From positions 1 through 5,401 of the forward strand of contig SLQN01000242.1 in assembly GCA_007131465.1 (NCBI GenBank): 5,401 nt of DNA. Reading direction: 5' to 3'. The notes beneath the pieces are model-generated. The model saw only the letters and a list, made by a program, of their open reading frames with translations, was not told the origin of the DNA and did no database searches. Source of the DNA: Paracoccaceae bacterium. GTDB taxonomy: Bacteria > Pseudomonadota > Alphaproteobacteria > Rhodobacterales > Rhodobacteraceae. Positions 1-5,401 of this stretch are shown piece after piece. A program made the translations under genes and the position numbers. The first letter of the stretch is position 1, and every line of letters starts with the position of its first letter.

Positions 1-841
1 CTTCCCAGTCGCGCCCGGCAGGACCACGCACACTCAGGCGACCTGAGCGTTCGATCTCGAAATCCTGCGCCATGTCGGCGGGATCCTGTGCGTCGCGGTC
101 CGACAGGCTTTCCTGCACGGACATCACGCCCTGCTGCCCGTAGAACCGCACTGTCACGCGGCTGCCTTGCGGAAGCTCCAGCCGTGCGCGATCCACTTCA
201 TTCAGATACAGGCTCGGGCGGCCAGTATAGGCGGGTGGTTGCACCCAGGCTTCCCAGCTTGGTCCAAGGGCTATGGCTTCTGCCCGGCCCGACGACTGCG
301 CGATCTCGCCGATCTCGGCCACGCGCGAGGGGGTGCCGAAGACGAATGCCACTGTCAGGCCGGTCAGGGCGACATAACGCAATCCGAACCGATCATAGCG
401 TGACAGCCGCAGATCACCCGGCACGGCCTGCGCGAGCGCAAGCCGTGCCTGCATCCGACGCAGATGCGCGGCCCAGACAAGACGCGAGGCCGCATCGCCC
501 GCGCCTATCGCCTGTTCATCCGCAAGCGCCGAGAGCGGGCGCCCCGGAAGTGCTGCGTCCAGACGTGCCGCCGCCTCGCTCCTGCCCGGTAGACGCAATC
601 GCCACGCCCCAAGAGCGAAAGTGACGAAAAGCCCCAGCGACGCCAGCCCCGCGCCCCAGATCACTGCGGTCGCGGACACAAGATCCTGCATCCCGAAGCC
701 AAGGGCCGCGACGCACAGCATCAGCAAGGTGGTAAAAGGCCAGAAGGCCCGCGCCAACCGTTCTGCCCATATCCCCGCAAGTGTTCCGCGCAACGCGCGG
801 GTCAGGTTCGGGTTCGGGTCTGATGGTCTGCGCTTGAACAT
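1..841 (-). CDS. TIGR02302 / DUF4175 family membrane protein, N-terminal part (runs off left edge)
   Basis: The frame is open from the ATG at 841 to the window edge: 280 codons with no stop, so this is only the N-terminal part of what I recall as a protein of about 800 or more residues. Hydrophobic stretches at about residues 32-51, 55-79 and 153-170 suggest a helical hairpin followed by a third membrane helix. The later part then lies on one side of the membrane. The segment WVQPPAYTGRPSLYL (residues 199-213) is the proline-rich signature I associate with the TIGR02302/DUF4175 family. The start is supported by a GAGGA Shine-Dalgarno sequence a few bases upstream and by a basic N-terminus (MFKRR). 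It lies 34 bp after lysA on the same strand, probably as the distal gene of the argH-lysA operon. The function is unknown; the family is found in alphaproteobacteria. The family call is by motif and gene order, not by alignment. Confidence 0.85.
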   Translation of the reverse strand, partial: MFKRRPSDPNPNLTRALRGTLAGIWAERLARAFWPFTTLLMLCVAALGFGMQDLVSATAVIWGAGLASLGLFVTFALGAWRLRLPGRSEAAARLDAALPGRPLSALADEQAIGAGDAASRLVWAAHLRRMQARLALAQAVPGDLRLSRYDRFGLRYVALTGLTVAFVFGTPSRVAEIGEIAQSSGRAEAIALGPSWEAWVQPPAYTGRPSLYLNEVDRARLELPQGSRVTVRFYGQQGVMSVQESLSDRDAQDPADMAQDFEIERSGRLSVRGPAGRDWE

Positions 842-875
842 GCGTCCTCAATAGCGGCCTGTGACAAAAAAGGCC

Positions 876-2141
876 TCAAAGCCATTCCGGGATAGTATCG
901 CGATTGATGATTTCGTCAAAGCTCGGGCGCGGGCGAATGACAGCATATTGATCGCCATGCACCAGAACTTCGGGGATCAGGGGGCGGGTATTATATTCCG
1001 AGGACATGACCGCACCATAGGCCCCTGCCGAGCGGAACGCCACCAGATCATCGGCCTGAAGCGGCGGCATCGCGCGTGCCTTGGCAAAAGTATCCCCCGA
1101 TTCGCAGACGGGTCCGACAATATCGAGGGGGCGCTGGACCGCGCCTGCCGGTGCTTCGCGGACCGGAACGATATCGTGATGCGCGCCATACATGGCCGGG
1201 CGGATCAAATCGTTCATCGCCGCATCAAGGATCAGGAAATCGCGCCCTTCGCCCTGTTTCAGATACAGGACCGAAGCGACAAGAACCCCCGCATTCCCCG
1301 CAATCAGGCGGCCCGGCTCGATCTCGATCTCGACATCCAGATCGCCCAGAACCCGCCGGATCATGGCGCCGTATTCCAGCGGCAGGGGCGGGGTTTCGTT
1401 CGATGTCGTGTAGGGAATGCCGAGGCCACCCCCCAGATCGAGGCGCGTAATCTCATGGCCGTCGCCGCGCAGTGCGCGGGTCAGATCGGCGATCTTGGTG
1501 AAGGCCGCCTCGAAGGGCGCAAGATCGGTCAACTGGCTGCCGATATGCACATCGACCCCGATGACCTTGATCCCCGGCAAGCGCGCGGCCTCGGAATAGA
1601 TCTCGCGCGCCCAGGCGATGGGCACACCGAACTTGTCCTCCTTGCGCCCCGTGGCAATCTTTTCATGCGTCTTCGCATCGACATCGGGGTTGATGCGCAG
1701 GGTGATCGGGGCGACTGCGCCCATCTCGGAGGCGACCGCCGAGAGAACACGCAGCTCCTCGACCGATTCGACATTGAACTGACGAATACCGTTTTGCAGT
1801 GCATAGGCCATTTCCGTCCGCGTCTTGCCCACACCGGAGAAAACGATCCGCGCGCCCGGAACACCGGCGGCCAGCGCGCGGCGATACTCGCCCCCCGATA
1901 CCACATCCATTCCTGCCCCCAGATCCCCCAGAAGACGCAGAATGGCCTGATTGGACAGCGACTTGACCGCGAAGCAAACAAGATGGTCCAGCCCCGCCAG
2001 CGCGTCCTGAAACAGCCGGAAATGGCGCGTCAAAGTGGCGGTCGAATAGCAATAGAAGGGCGTGCCGACAGTGGCTGCAATCTCGCTCAGGGCCACGTCT
2101 TCGGCATGCAGCAGGCCATTGCGATAGAGGAAATGATCCAT
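876..2141 (-). CDS. lysA: diaminopimelate decarboxylase
   Basis: This gene encodes the cytosolic PLP enzyme that decarboxylates meso-2,6-diaminopimelate to L-lysine, the last step of lysine synthesis. The 421 residues match the usual family length. The fold is an N-terminal alanine-racemase-like TIM barrel followed by a C-terminal beta domain. The PLP-binding lysine is K60 in CFAVKSLSN. HIGSQ is at 199-203, and the glycine-rich phosphate loop GGGLGIPY is at 237-244. EPGR is at 275-278. The active-site cysteine-glutamate pair lies in VCESGD (C346, E347). GAYG (373-376) and YNTRP (383-387) complete the substrate and PLP pocket. The gene starts 15 bp after the DUF2834 stop. I see no good Shine-Dalgarno sequence before its ATG, so translation may depend on ribosomes arriving from upstream. 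After the stop comes a T6 run with only a weak stem, so readthrough into the TIGR02302 gene is likely. The call is secure. Confidence 0.98.
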   Translation of the reverse strand: MDHFLYRNGLLHAEDVALSEIAATVGTPFYCYSTATLTRHFRLFQDALAGLDHLVCFAVKSLSNQAILRLLGDLGAGMDVVSGGEYRRALAAGVPGARIVFSGVGKTRTEMAYALQNGIRQFNVESVEELRVLSAVASEMGAVAPITLRINPDVDAKTHEKIATGRKEDKFGVPIAWAREIYSEAARLPGIKVIGVDVHIGSQLTDLAPFEAAFTKIADLTRALRGDGHEITRLDLGGGLGIPYTTSNETPPLPLEYGAMIRRVLGDLDVEIEIEPGRLIAGNAGVLVASVLYLKQGEGRDFLILDAAMNDLIRPAMYGAHHDIVPVREAPAGAVQRPLDIVGPVCESGDTFAKARAMPPLQADDLVAFRSAGAYGAVMSSEYNTRPLIPEVLVHGDQYAVIRPRPSFDEIINRDTIPEWL

Positions 2142-2156
2142 CAGGGGCGCTTTCGG

Positions 2157-2492
2157 TCAGGTCGCAGGCATTGCGCCGCGGTCCGGGCGGCTGCGCAGGA
2201 ACAGATACAGCGGCACACCACAGGACACCCCGATGCAGAAAGTGGCCGGGATCGCCAGCAGCCCGATGAAGCGACGGCGCTGCCATGTCTCGGCCAGAAT
2301 GAAGACTGTCAGCGCCACGGCGGCAATCGTCAGGTCCCAGACCAGCCCGGACGTGGCGGCATTCACATGCCAGGCATCCACCATCGCCATGATCGACCAT
2401 TCATTCTGCACGAACCATGTGATGAACCAGTACATCGGATGGATGCTGCCCCAGATCGCAAGCGCAAGGTAAAGCAGGCGCAGCGGGCTCAT
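2157..2492 (-). CDS. DUF2834 domain-containing small membrane protein
   Basis: This is a 111-residue inner-membrane protein with three hydrophobic segments at about residues 5-27, 49-67 and 75-98. The stretch PLYLFLRSR near the C-terminus and the spaced Trp/Asp residues (W22, W26, D39, W41, D53) fit DUF2834, a family with no known biochemical role. The frame stays open further upstream, but ATG at 2492 is chosen because the residues before it are low-complexity arginine/proline sequence antisense to nothing and opposite in character. This start also overlaps the stop of the lipoprotein gene as ATGA, which points to translational coupling, and it gives the normal family length. There is no strong Shine-Dalgarno sequence of its own. 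It sits between the lipoprotein and lysA. From memory, this order is common in Rhodobacteraceae, but I know of no functional link to lysine or arginine synthesis. Confidence 0.85.
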   Translation of the reverse strand: MSPLRLLYLALAIWGSIHPMYWFITWFVQNEWSIMAMVDAWHVNAATSGLVWDLTIAAVALTVFILAETWQRRRFIGLLAIPATFCIGVSCGVPLYLFLRSRPDRGAMPAT

Positions 2493-2626
2493 AACTGGGT
2501 CCGGACGCCGATGCGCGCCTCGCCCGACACTGTCACCCCCGTCGCTGCCCGGTCCGCGAAACTTGGCGGGGCTTCGGCCCCGCAGGCGGCCAGCAAGGCC
2601 AGCAAGAATGGCAGAACGTATCTCAT
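2489..2626 (-). CDS. small lipoprotein between argH and the DUF2834 gene (45 aa)
   Basis: This is a 45-codon gene short enough to be missed by many gene callers. The N-terminus is a compact lipoprotein signal: basic R2, a hydrophobic core at residues 4-13, and the lipobox L12-A13-A14-C15, so cleavage and acylation at C15 would leave a mature peptide of 31 residues. The residue after the cysteine is glycine, not aspartate, which would favour outer-membrane sorting under the E. coli rule; that is an inference for this organism. The mature part is rich in small residues, with a G-V-T-V-S-G motif at 30-35. An AAGGAG Shine-Dalgarno sequence lies 8 bases before the ATG. The start overlaps the argH stop and the stop overlaps the DUF2834 start, both as ATGA. 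I recall similar tiny lipoproteins next to argH in relatives. The function is unknown. Confidence 0.85.
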   Translation of the reverse strand: MRYVLPFLLALLAACGAEAPPSFADRAATGVTVSGEARIGVRTQL

Positions 2627-4014
2627 CCCAGGTTCTCCTTCCAGCGCGCGATCTGGGCGCGGACATTCTCGGGGGCTGTGCCGCCATAGCTGGTGCGGCT
2701 GGCGACGGAATTCTGCACCCCAAGGACAGAATAGACCTCGGAATGAATTTCGCCATGCACAGCGCGCATTTCTTCAAGGGCAAGATCTGCCAGATCGCAG
2801 CCCTTCTCTTCGGCCAGCTTGACGAGGCTGCCCGTCACATGATGGGCCTCGCGGAAGGGCAGGTTGAGGGCCCGCACCAGCCAGTCTGCAAGATCGGTCG
2901 CCGTGGAAAAACCGGATGCCGCCGCGGTTTCAAGGGCGGGCCGGTTCGCGGTCAGGTCGCTGACCATTCCCGCCATTGCCGCGAGCCCCAGCAGCAGGTT
3001 GTCAGCCGCGTCGAAGACCTGTTCCTTGTCTTCCTGCATGTCCTTGGAATAGGTCAGCGGCAGGCCCTTCATCACCGTGAACAAGGCCACGGTCGCGCCA
3101 AGGATGCGCCCCAGTTTCGCACGCAGCAACTCGGCTGCATCGGGGTTGCGTTTCTGCGGCATGATGGAGGACCCGGTCGAGAAGCGGTCGGACATCCGCA
3201 CGAAGCGGAACTGCGCGGAGGACCAGATCACAAGCTCCTCGGCAAACCGCGACAGATGCATGGCGCAGATCGACGCTGCGGACAGAAACTCGAGCGCGAA
3301 GTCACGATCCGCGACCGTGTCCAGCGAATTGGCGGTCGGACGGTCGAAGCCCAGCGCCTTCGCGGTCATGTGCCTGTCAATGGGGAAGGACGTTCCGGCC
3401 AGGGCCGCAGCACCCAAGGGGCATTCGTTCATCCGCGCGCGGGCATCAATGAAACGCGACCTGTCGCGCGCGAACATCTCGACATAGGCCAGCATGTGAT
3501 GGCCCCATGTCACGGGCTGGGCGGTCTGCAGATGCGTGAATCCGGGCATCACCCAGTCCGCCCCGGCTTCGGCCTGCGCCAGAAAGACACGGATCAATTC
3601 CTCCAGCCCGGCAATGGCTGCATCGCAATGATCCCGCACCCAGAGGCGGAAATCCAGCGCGACCTGATCGTTGCGCGACCGCGCCGTGTGCAGCCGTCCC
3701 GCTGGCGCACCGATGACTTCGCGCAGGCGGGCCTCGACATTCATGTGGATATCTTCCAGCGCAGGAGAGAACTCGAACCGCCCCGCCTCGATCTCTGCCA
3801 GCACCTGCGCCAAGCCTGCGTCGATTGCCTGCGCATCGGCGTGCGAAATGATATCGGTCGCGGCCAGCATCGCCGCATGGACCCGCGAACCGGCGATATC
3901 CTGCGCGGCAAGACGCTTGTCGAAACTGATCGAGGCATTGATTGCCTCCATCAGGGCATCGGGGCCGGTGCTGAACCGCCCCCCCCACATGGAATTTGCC
4001 GAACCCGCCGTCAT
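2623..4014 (-). CDS. argH: argininosuccinate lyase
   Basis: This gene encodes the cytosolic homotetrameric lyase that splits argininosuccinate into arginine and fumarate, the last step of arginine synthesis. The 463 residues are the normal family length. Family motifs appear in order: MWGGRF near the start (9-14), SRND (113-116), the catalytic histidine in PGFTHLQ (H161), and the fumarase/aspartase-superfamily signature [12 protein letters not shown] (281-292) carrying the catalytic serine loop. The C-terminal GGTAPENV (444-451) is also typical. ATG at 4014 is chosen because an AAGGG Shine-Dalgarno sequence lies about 8 bases upstream. It also leaves the usual short polar leader before MWGGRF. 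The alternative ATG at 3990 would remove that leader. It is the first gene of the minus-strand operon and diverges from the EAL gene. The MWGGRF codons contain a run of eight G. Confidence 0.98.
   Translation of the reverse strand: MTAGSANSMWGGRFSTGPDALMEAINASISFDKRLAAQDIAGSRVHAAMLAATDIISHADAQAIDAGLAQVLAEIEAGRFEFSPALEDIHMNVEARLREVIGAPAGRLHTARSRNDQVALDFRLWVRDHCDAAIAGLEELIRVFLAQAEAGADWVMPGFTHLQTAQPVTWGHHMLAYVEMFARDRSRFIDARARMNECPLGAAALAGTSFPIDRHMTAKALGFDRPTANSLDTVADRDFALEFLSAASICAMHLSRFAEELVIWSSAQFRFVRMSDRFSTGSSIMPQKRNPDAAELLRAKLGRILGATVALFTVMKGLPLTYSKDMQEDKEQVFDAADNLLLGLAAMAGMVSDLTANRPALETAAASGFSTATDLADWLVRALNLPFREAHHVTGSLVKLAEEKGCDLADLALEEMRAVHGEIHSEVYSVLGVQNSVASRTSYGGTAPENVRAQIARWKENLG
2635..2640 (-). 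promoter_or_regulatory. Shine-Dalgarno sequence of the 45-aa lipoprotein gene
   Basis: AAGGAG, read on the minus strand, lies eight bases before the ATG at 2626 and inside the last codons of argH. It is the best ribosome binding site in the operon. It is the main reason for treating the tiny frame as a real gene rather than a tail of argH. Confidence 0.75.
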
Positions 4015-4049
4015 GCCGCTACCCTTTGCATATGCCAGTTTCGGCGATG

Positions 4050-4078
4050 GCTATACGCTGGCCGCGCACTGAAAGCAA
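4050..4078 (-). promoter_or_regulatory. candidate sigma-70 promoter of argH operon
   Basis: On the minus strand, TTGCTT (4078-4073) is followed after 17 bases by TATAGC (4055-4050). Spacing is ideal and both hexamers are reasonable for an alphaproteobacterial housekeeping promoter. A start near 4043 would give a leader of about 30 nt containing the AAGGG Shine-Dalgarno sequence. I see no ARG box, attenuator or leader peptide. This is a motif match only. Confidence 0.4.
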
Positions 4079-4115
4079 TCTGTGCGCAAAGGCCCCAATA
4101 TGCGGCAAATTTTCA

Positions 4116-4133
4116 TTAAAATCCGCGTTTTAA
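4116..4133. repeat. inverted repeat TTAAAA-N6-TTTTAA in divergent region
   Basis: Perfect six-base arms (4116-4121 and 4128-4133) are separated by six bases. The right arm shares its TTAA with the first CtrA half-site. A shorter nested repeat, ATTTT (4109-4113) and AAAAT (4118-4122), lies beside it. It may be an operator for a dimeric repressor, or simply a consequence of the local A/T runs. Confidence 0.35.
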
Positions 4134-4144
4134 CGCAGGATTAA
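4130..4144 (+). promoter_or_regulatory. CtrA-type binding site (TTAA-N7-TTAA) upstream of the EAL gene
   Basis: TTAACGCAGGATTAA matches the TTAA-N7-TTAA consensus of the cell-cycle regulator CtrA exactly in both half-sites and in spacing. Chance matches are rare in GC-rich DNA, but this patch is locally AT-rich. It ends 12 bases before ATG 4157 and 42 bases before ATG 4187. If the first half-site is part of a -35 element, TACATG at 4154-4159 (18 bases later) could serve as the -10. Transcription would then begin near 4166 and use the ATG at 4187, with its GGAG at 4174-4177. If ATG 4157 is used instead, repression is the more likely mode. CtrA control of cyclic-di-GMP enzymes is known in Rhodobacterales. 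Confidence 0.55.
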
Positions 4145-4156
4145 GGTTCAGGCTAC

Positions 4157-5032
4157 ATGATGTTTGAAAAGCTGGAGCCGCGAAACATGCCCATACATCA
4201 CTTTCCGGACGATATTCCCGTCGAAGCCGCGTATGCCTCGCCGCTTTCTTCTGCGGCGGAAGACCTTCGGCAGGATACGCTGAAGATGGTGCGGGCCGCG
4301 CTGGATGAACGGCGCGCGCTGCTGGCCTTTCAGCCGGTTGTTCAGGCCCGCATGCCCAAACGCGCGGCCTTCTACGAAGGCCTGATCCGCATCATGGATC
4401 ACACCGGGCGGGTCATTCCGGCAGCGGATTTCATCGGTTCTGTCGAAACCAGCGAACTGGGCCGAAGGATCGATTGCATGGCACTGGAAATGGGCCTTGC
4501 GACGCTGGCGGATGAACCCTCGATCCGGCTGTCCATCAACATGTCGGCGCGCTCCATCGGCTACCCGGACTGGCTGGCGACCATGGAACGCGGGTTGCGC
4601 GCCAAACCCGATATTGCTGAGCGGCTGATTTTGGAAGTCACGGAAGCCTCGGCGATGATCATGCCCGATCTCGTAACCCTGTTCATGCAGGACATGCAGG
4701 AACGCGGAATCTGCTTTGCGCTGGATGACTTCGGGGCAGGCTATACGGCGTTCCGGTATCTGAAGGATTTCTACTTCGACATTGTCAAGATTGACGGGTC
4801 TTTCATCCGAAACATTGTTGAGCAACCGGACAACCAGATCCTTGTGCAGGCGCTGGTTTCGATCAGCCGGCATTTCGACATGTTCACAGTGGCAGAGTCC
4901 GTGGAAACGGCCGAAGATGCCCGTTTGCTTGTGAACCTCGGCGTGGATTGCCTGCAAGGCTACTATTTCGGCGCGCCATCGACCCAAGCGCCGTGGAAGG
5001 TCTCGCATCTGAAATCCAACAAGGCAGGCTAG
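4157..5032 (+). CDS. stand-alone EAL-domain cyclic-di-GMP phosphodiesterase
   Basis: This gene probably encodes a soluble enzyme hydrolysing cyclic-di-GMP to pGpG. The 291 residues are an N-terminal leader of about 40 residues followed by one EAL domain (about 42-285). There is no GGDEF, PAS, receiver or membrane segment. Residues matching the RocR-type active site are all present: E74 (in EGL, replacing EAL), N128 (NMS), E160 and E163 (EVTE), D190-D191 (DDFG), K211, E247 and Q267. The spacing from N128 to Q267 equals that of RocR from N233 to Q372 as I remember its numbering. Loop 6 (DDFGAGY) is intact, so activity is expected. Start choice is open: ATG 4157 has only a weak AAGG upstream, while ATG 4187 (M11) has GGAG nine bases before it. 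The gene diverges from argH and has a CtrA-like site directly upstream. Its input signal is not visible and may be transcriptional only. Confidence 0.95.
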   Translation: MMFEKLEPRNMPIHHFPDDIPVEAAYASPLSSAAEDLRQDTLKMVRAALDERRALLAFQPVVQARMPKRAAFYEGLIRIMDHTGRVIPAADFIGSVETSELGRRIDCMALEMGLATLADEPSIRLSINMSARSIGYPDWLATMERGLRAKPDIAERLILEVTEASAMIMPDLVTLFMQDMQERGICFALDDFGAGYTAFRYLKDFYFDIVKIDGSFIRNIVEQPDNQILVQALVSISRHFDMFTVAESVETAEDARLLVNLGVDCLQGYYFGAPSTQAPWKVSHLKSNKAG

Positions 5033-5055
5033 GCAAGGGCCGAGGTTAGGAAGTC

Positions 5056-5075
5056 CCGGCAGGTTCCCTTGCCGG
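5056..5075 (+). terminator. hairpin after the EAL gene, possible terminator or 3'-end structure
   Basis: CCGGCA (5056-5061) pairs with TGCCGG (5070-5075). It extends by a G-T and a G-C pair to an eight-pair stem with loop TTCC, 24 bases after the stop codon. There is no T-run after it on either strand, so it is not a classic intrinsic terminator. It could be a 3' stability structure or a pause site. Confidence 0.35.
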
Positions 5076-5310
5076 AACCATAGCCCAAGCGGCACGGCAC
5101 CCGCGCCATAGTTCAAAGGGTTGATGCAGCGCCTCGGATGGCAATGCCTCTCTTGGCTTTCGCTTGTTCCGGCTTGACTCCGCGCCGCAGCGAATGCGCG
5201 GCTGTCTTCCCAATCGCCAGTTTGGGGTTGATTCCTGCAAGCCAGTCATGTCCACTCTCGCCATCCTGGTAGCACAAGGTCTGAGTGCTGCCCGAACACC
5301 GAAATCTTGC

Positions 5311-5316
5311 GGGGAG
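5311..5316 (+). promoter_or_regulatory. Shine-Dalgarno sequence of the universal stress protein gene
   Basis: GGGGAG seven bases before the ATG at 5324. It fixes the start of the partial gene and suggests efficient translation. Confidence 0.65.
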
Positions 5317-5323
5317 AGCGCGC

Positions 5324-5401
5324 ATGTCGAAAAAGATACTCCTTCCGATCGACCTGAATTCCCCGGCGTCATGGGTGAAGCCCCTGTCAGAAGCGCAGAT
5401 A
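5324..5401 (+). CDS. universal stress protein (UspA family), N-terminal fragment
   Basis: The first 26 codons of a gene that continues past the right edge. The start MSKKILLPIDL is the first beta strand of the UspA alpha/beta fold: a charged beginning, then a hydrophobic strand ending in an aspartate that contacts the nucleotide in ATP-binding members. The following NSPASWVKPLSEA resembles the beginning of helix 1 in Rhodobacteraceae Usp proteins. A strong GGGGAG Shine-Dalgarno sequence lies 7 bases before the ATG. The ATP-binding G-x2-G-x9-G-(S/T) motif would lie outside the window, so nucleotide binding cannot be judged. It is on the same strand as the EAL gene but 291 bp away, so it probably has its own promoter. 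The family call rests on a short stretch. Confidence 0.72.
   Translation, partial: MSKKILLPIDLNSPASWVKPLSEAQI

Larger units (their letters stand above)
5033..5323. other. 291-bp gap between EAL gene and universal stress gene
   Basis: I find no convincing gene here. It holds the paired hairpins near 5032-5075 and a GC-rich inverted repeat, CCGCGC (5180-5185) with GCGCGG (5196-5201). A 44-codon plus-strand frame at 5138-5272 begins with a hydrophobic, signal-like stretch (MAMPLLAFACSGL) but has no Shine-Dalgarno sequence. TTGACT at 5174-5179 looks like a -35 box, but there is no matching -10. The usp promoter must lie in this region, but I cannot place it. Confidence 0.5.

Noticed and set aside
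842..878. Intrinsic terminator after lysA (T6 run on the minus strand just past the stop)
   Set aside because: The stem before the T-run is only about three pairs (GGC/GCC), and the GGCCT/AGGCC repeat lies around the T-run rather than before it. The next gene follows within 34 bp with a good Shine-Dalgarno sequence.
861..2822. A 653-codon open frame on the plus strand, opposite lysA, DUF2834, the lipoprotein and the end of argH
   Set aside because: It is antisense to well-supported genes, has no recognisable domain and is rich in Arg/His/Gln/Pro. Such frames are a common by-product of GC-rich codon use on the other strand.
2563..4119. A 518-codon plus-strand open frame opposite argH
   Set aside because: It is the mirror of argH codon bias. 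argH has all its family motifs and the antisense product resembles nothing.
4148..5116. A 322-codon minus-strand open frame opposite the EAL gene
   Set aside because: It runs antisense across a gene with every catalytic residue conserved. The product has low-complexity Arg/His/Gln composition and no domain.
5180..5201. GC-rich hairpin CCGCGC/GCGCGG as a terminator
   Set aside because: It has six pairs with a ten-base loop and no following T-run. Repeats of this size are expected by chance at this GC content.
5174..5202. Sigma-70 promoter beginning with TTGACT for usp
   Set aside because: The bases at the expected -10 position are GC-rich (around CGCGGC), so nothing supports a functional promoter.
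5228..5241. FNR-type site (TTGAT half) upstream of usp
   Set aside because: Only the left half matches. The right half reads GCAAG instead of ATCAA, so it is not a credible FNR/Crp-family box.
5046..5372. A 108-codon minus-strand frame covering the gap and the start of usp
   Set aside because: It overlaps the usp start and its Shine-Dalgarno sequence. It has no ribosome site of its own and no recognisable family.

Overview
The window looks like chromosomal DNA from an alphaproteobacterium, most likely of the Rhodobacteraceae (Paracoccus/Rhodobacter/Roseobacter group). This is inferred from the GC-rich coding sequence, the protein sequences, and the gene order argH - small lipoprotein - DUF2834 protein - lysA - TIGR02302 (DUF4175) protein, which I recall as typical of that family. 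I cannot assign a genus from the sequence alone.

Left part (1-4014, minus strand): five genes run the same way and probably form one transcription unit, read from right to left. argH (argininosuccinate lyase, last step of arginine synthesis) comes first. Its stop codon overlaps the start of a 45-residue lipoprotein gene (ATGA), and that gene's stop overlaps the start of a three-helix DUF2834 membrane protein (ATGA). After 15 bp comes lysA (diaminopimelate decarboxylase, last step of lysine synthesis). After a further 34 bp comes a TIGR02302/DUF4175 membrane protein that runs off the left edge. The operon thus mixes two amino-acid biosynthesis enzymes with three envelope proteins of unknown or poorly known role.

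Middle (4015-4156): a 142-bp AT-rich divergent intergenic region. It holds a plausible sigma-70 promoter for argH on the minus strand and, next to the plus-strand gene, a TTAA-N7-TTAA element that matches the CtrA consensus. That element overlaps a second inverted repeat.

Right part (4157-5401, plus strand): a stand-alone EAL-domain cyclic-di-GMP phosphodiesterase has every catalytic residue in place and no recognisable sensor domain. A 291-bp gap follows, with two mutually exclusive hairpins just after the phosphodiesterase gene. The window ends in the first 26 codons of a probable universal stress protein.

I see no mobile elements, CRISPR arrays or RNA genes. Most of the window is ordinary core genome. 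The parts most worth a second look are the probable CtrA control of the phosphodiesterase, the overlooked lipoprotein gene, and the structured gap at 5032-5323.
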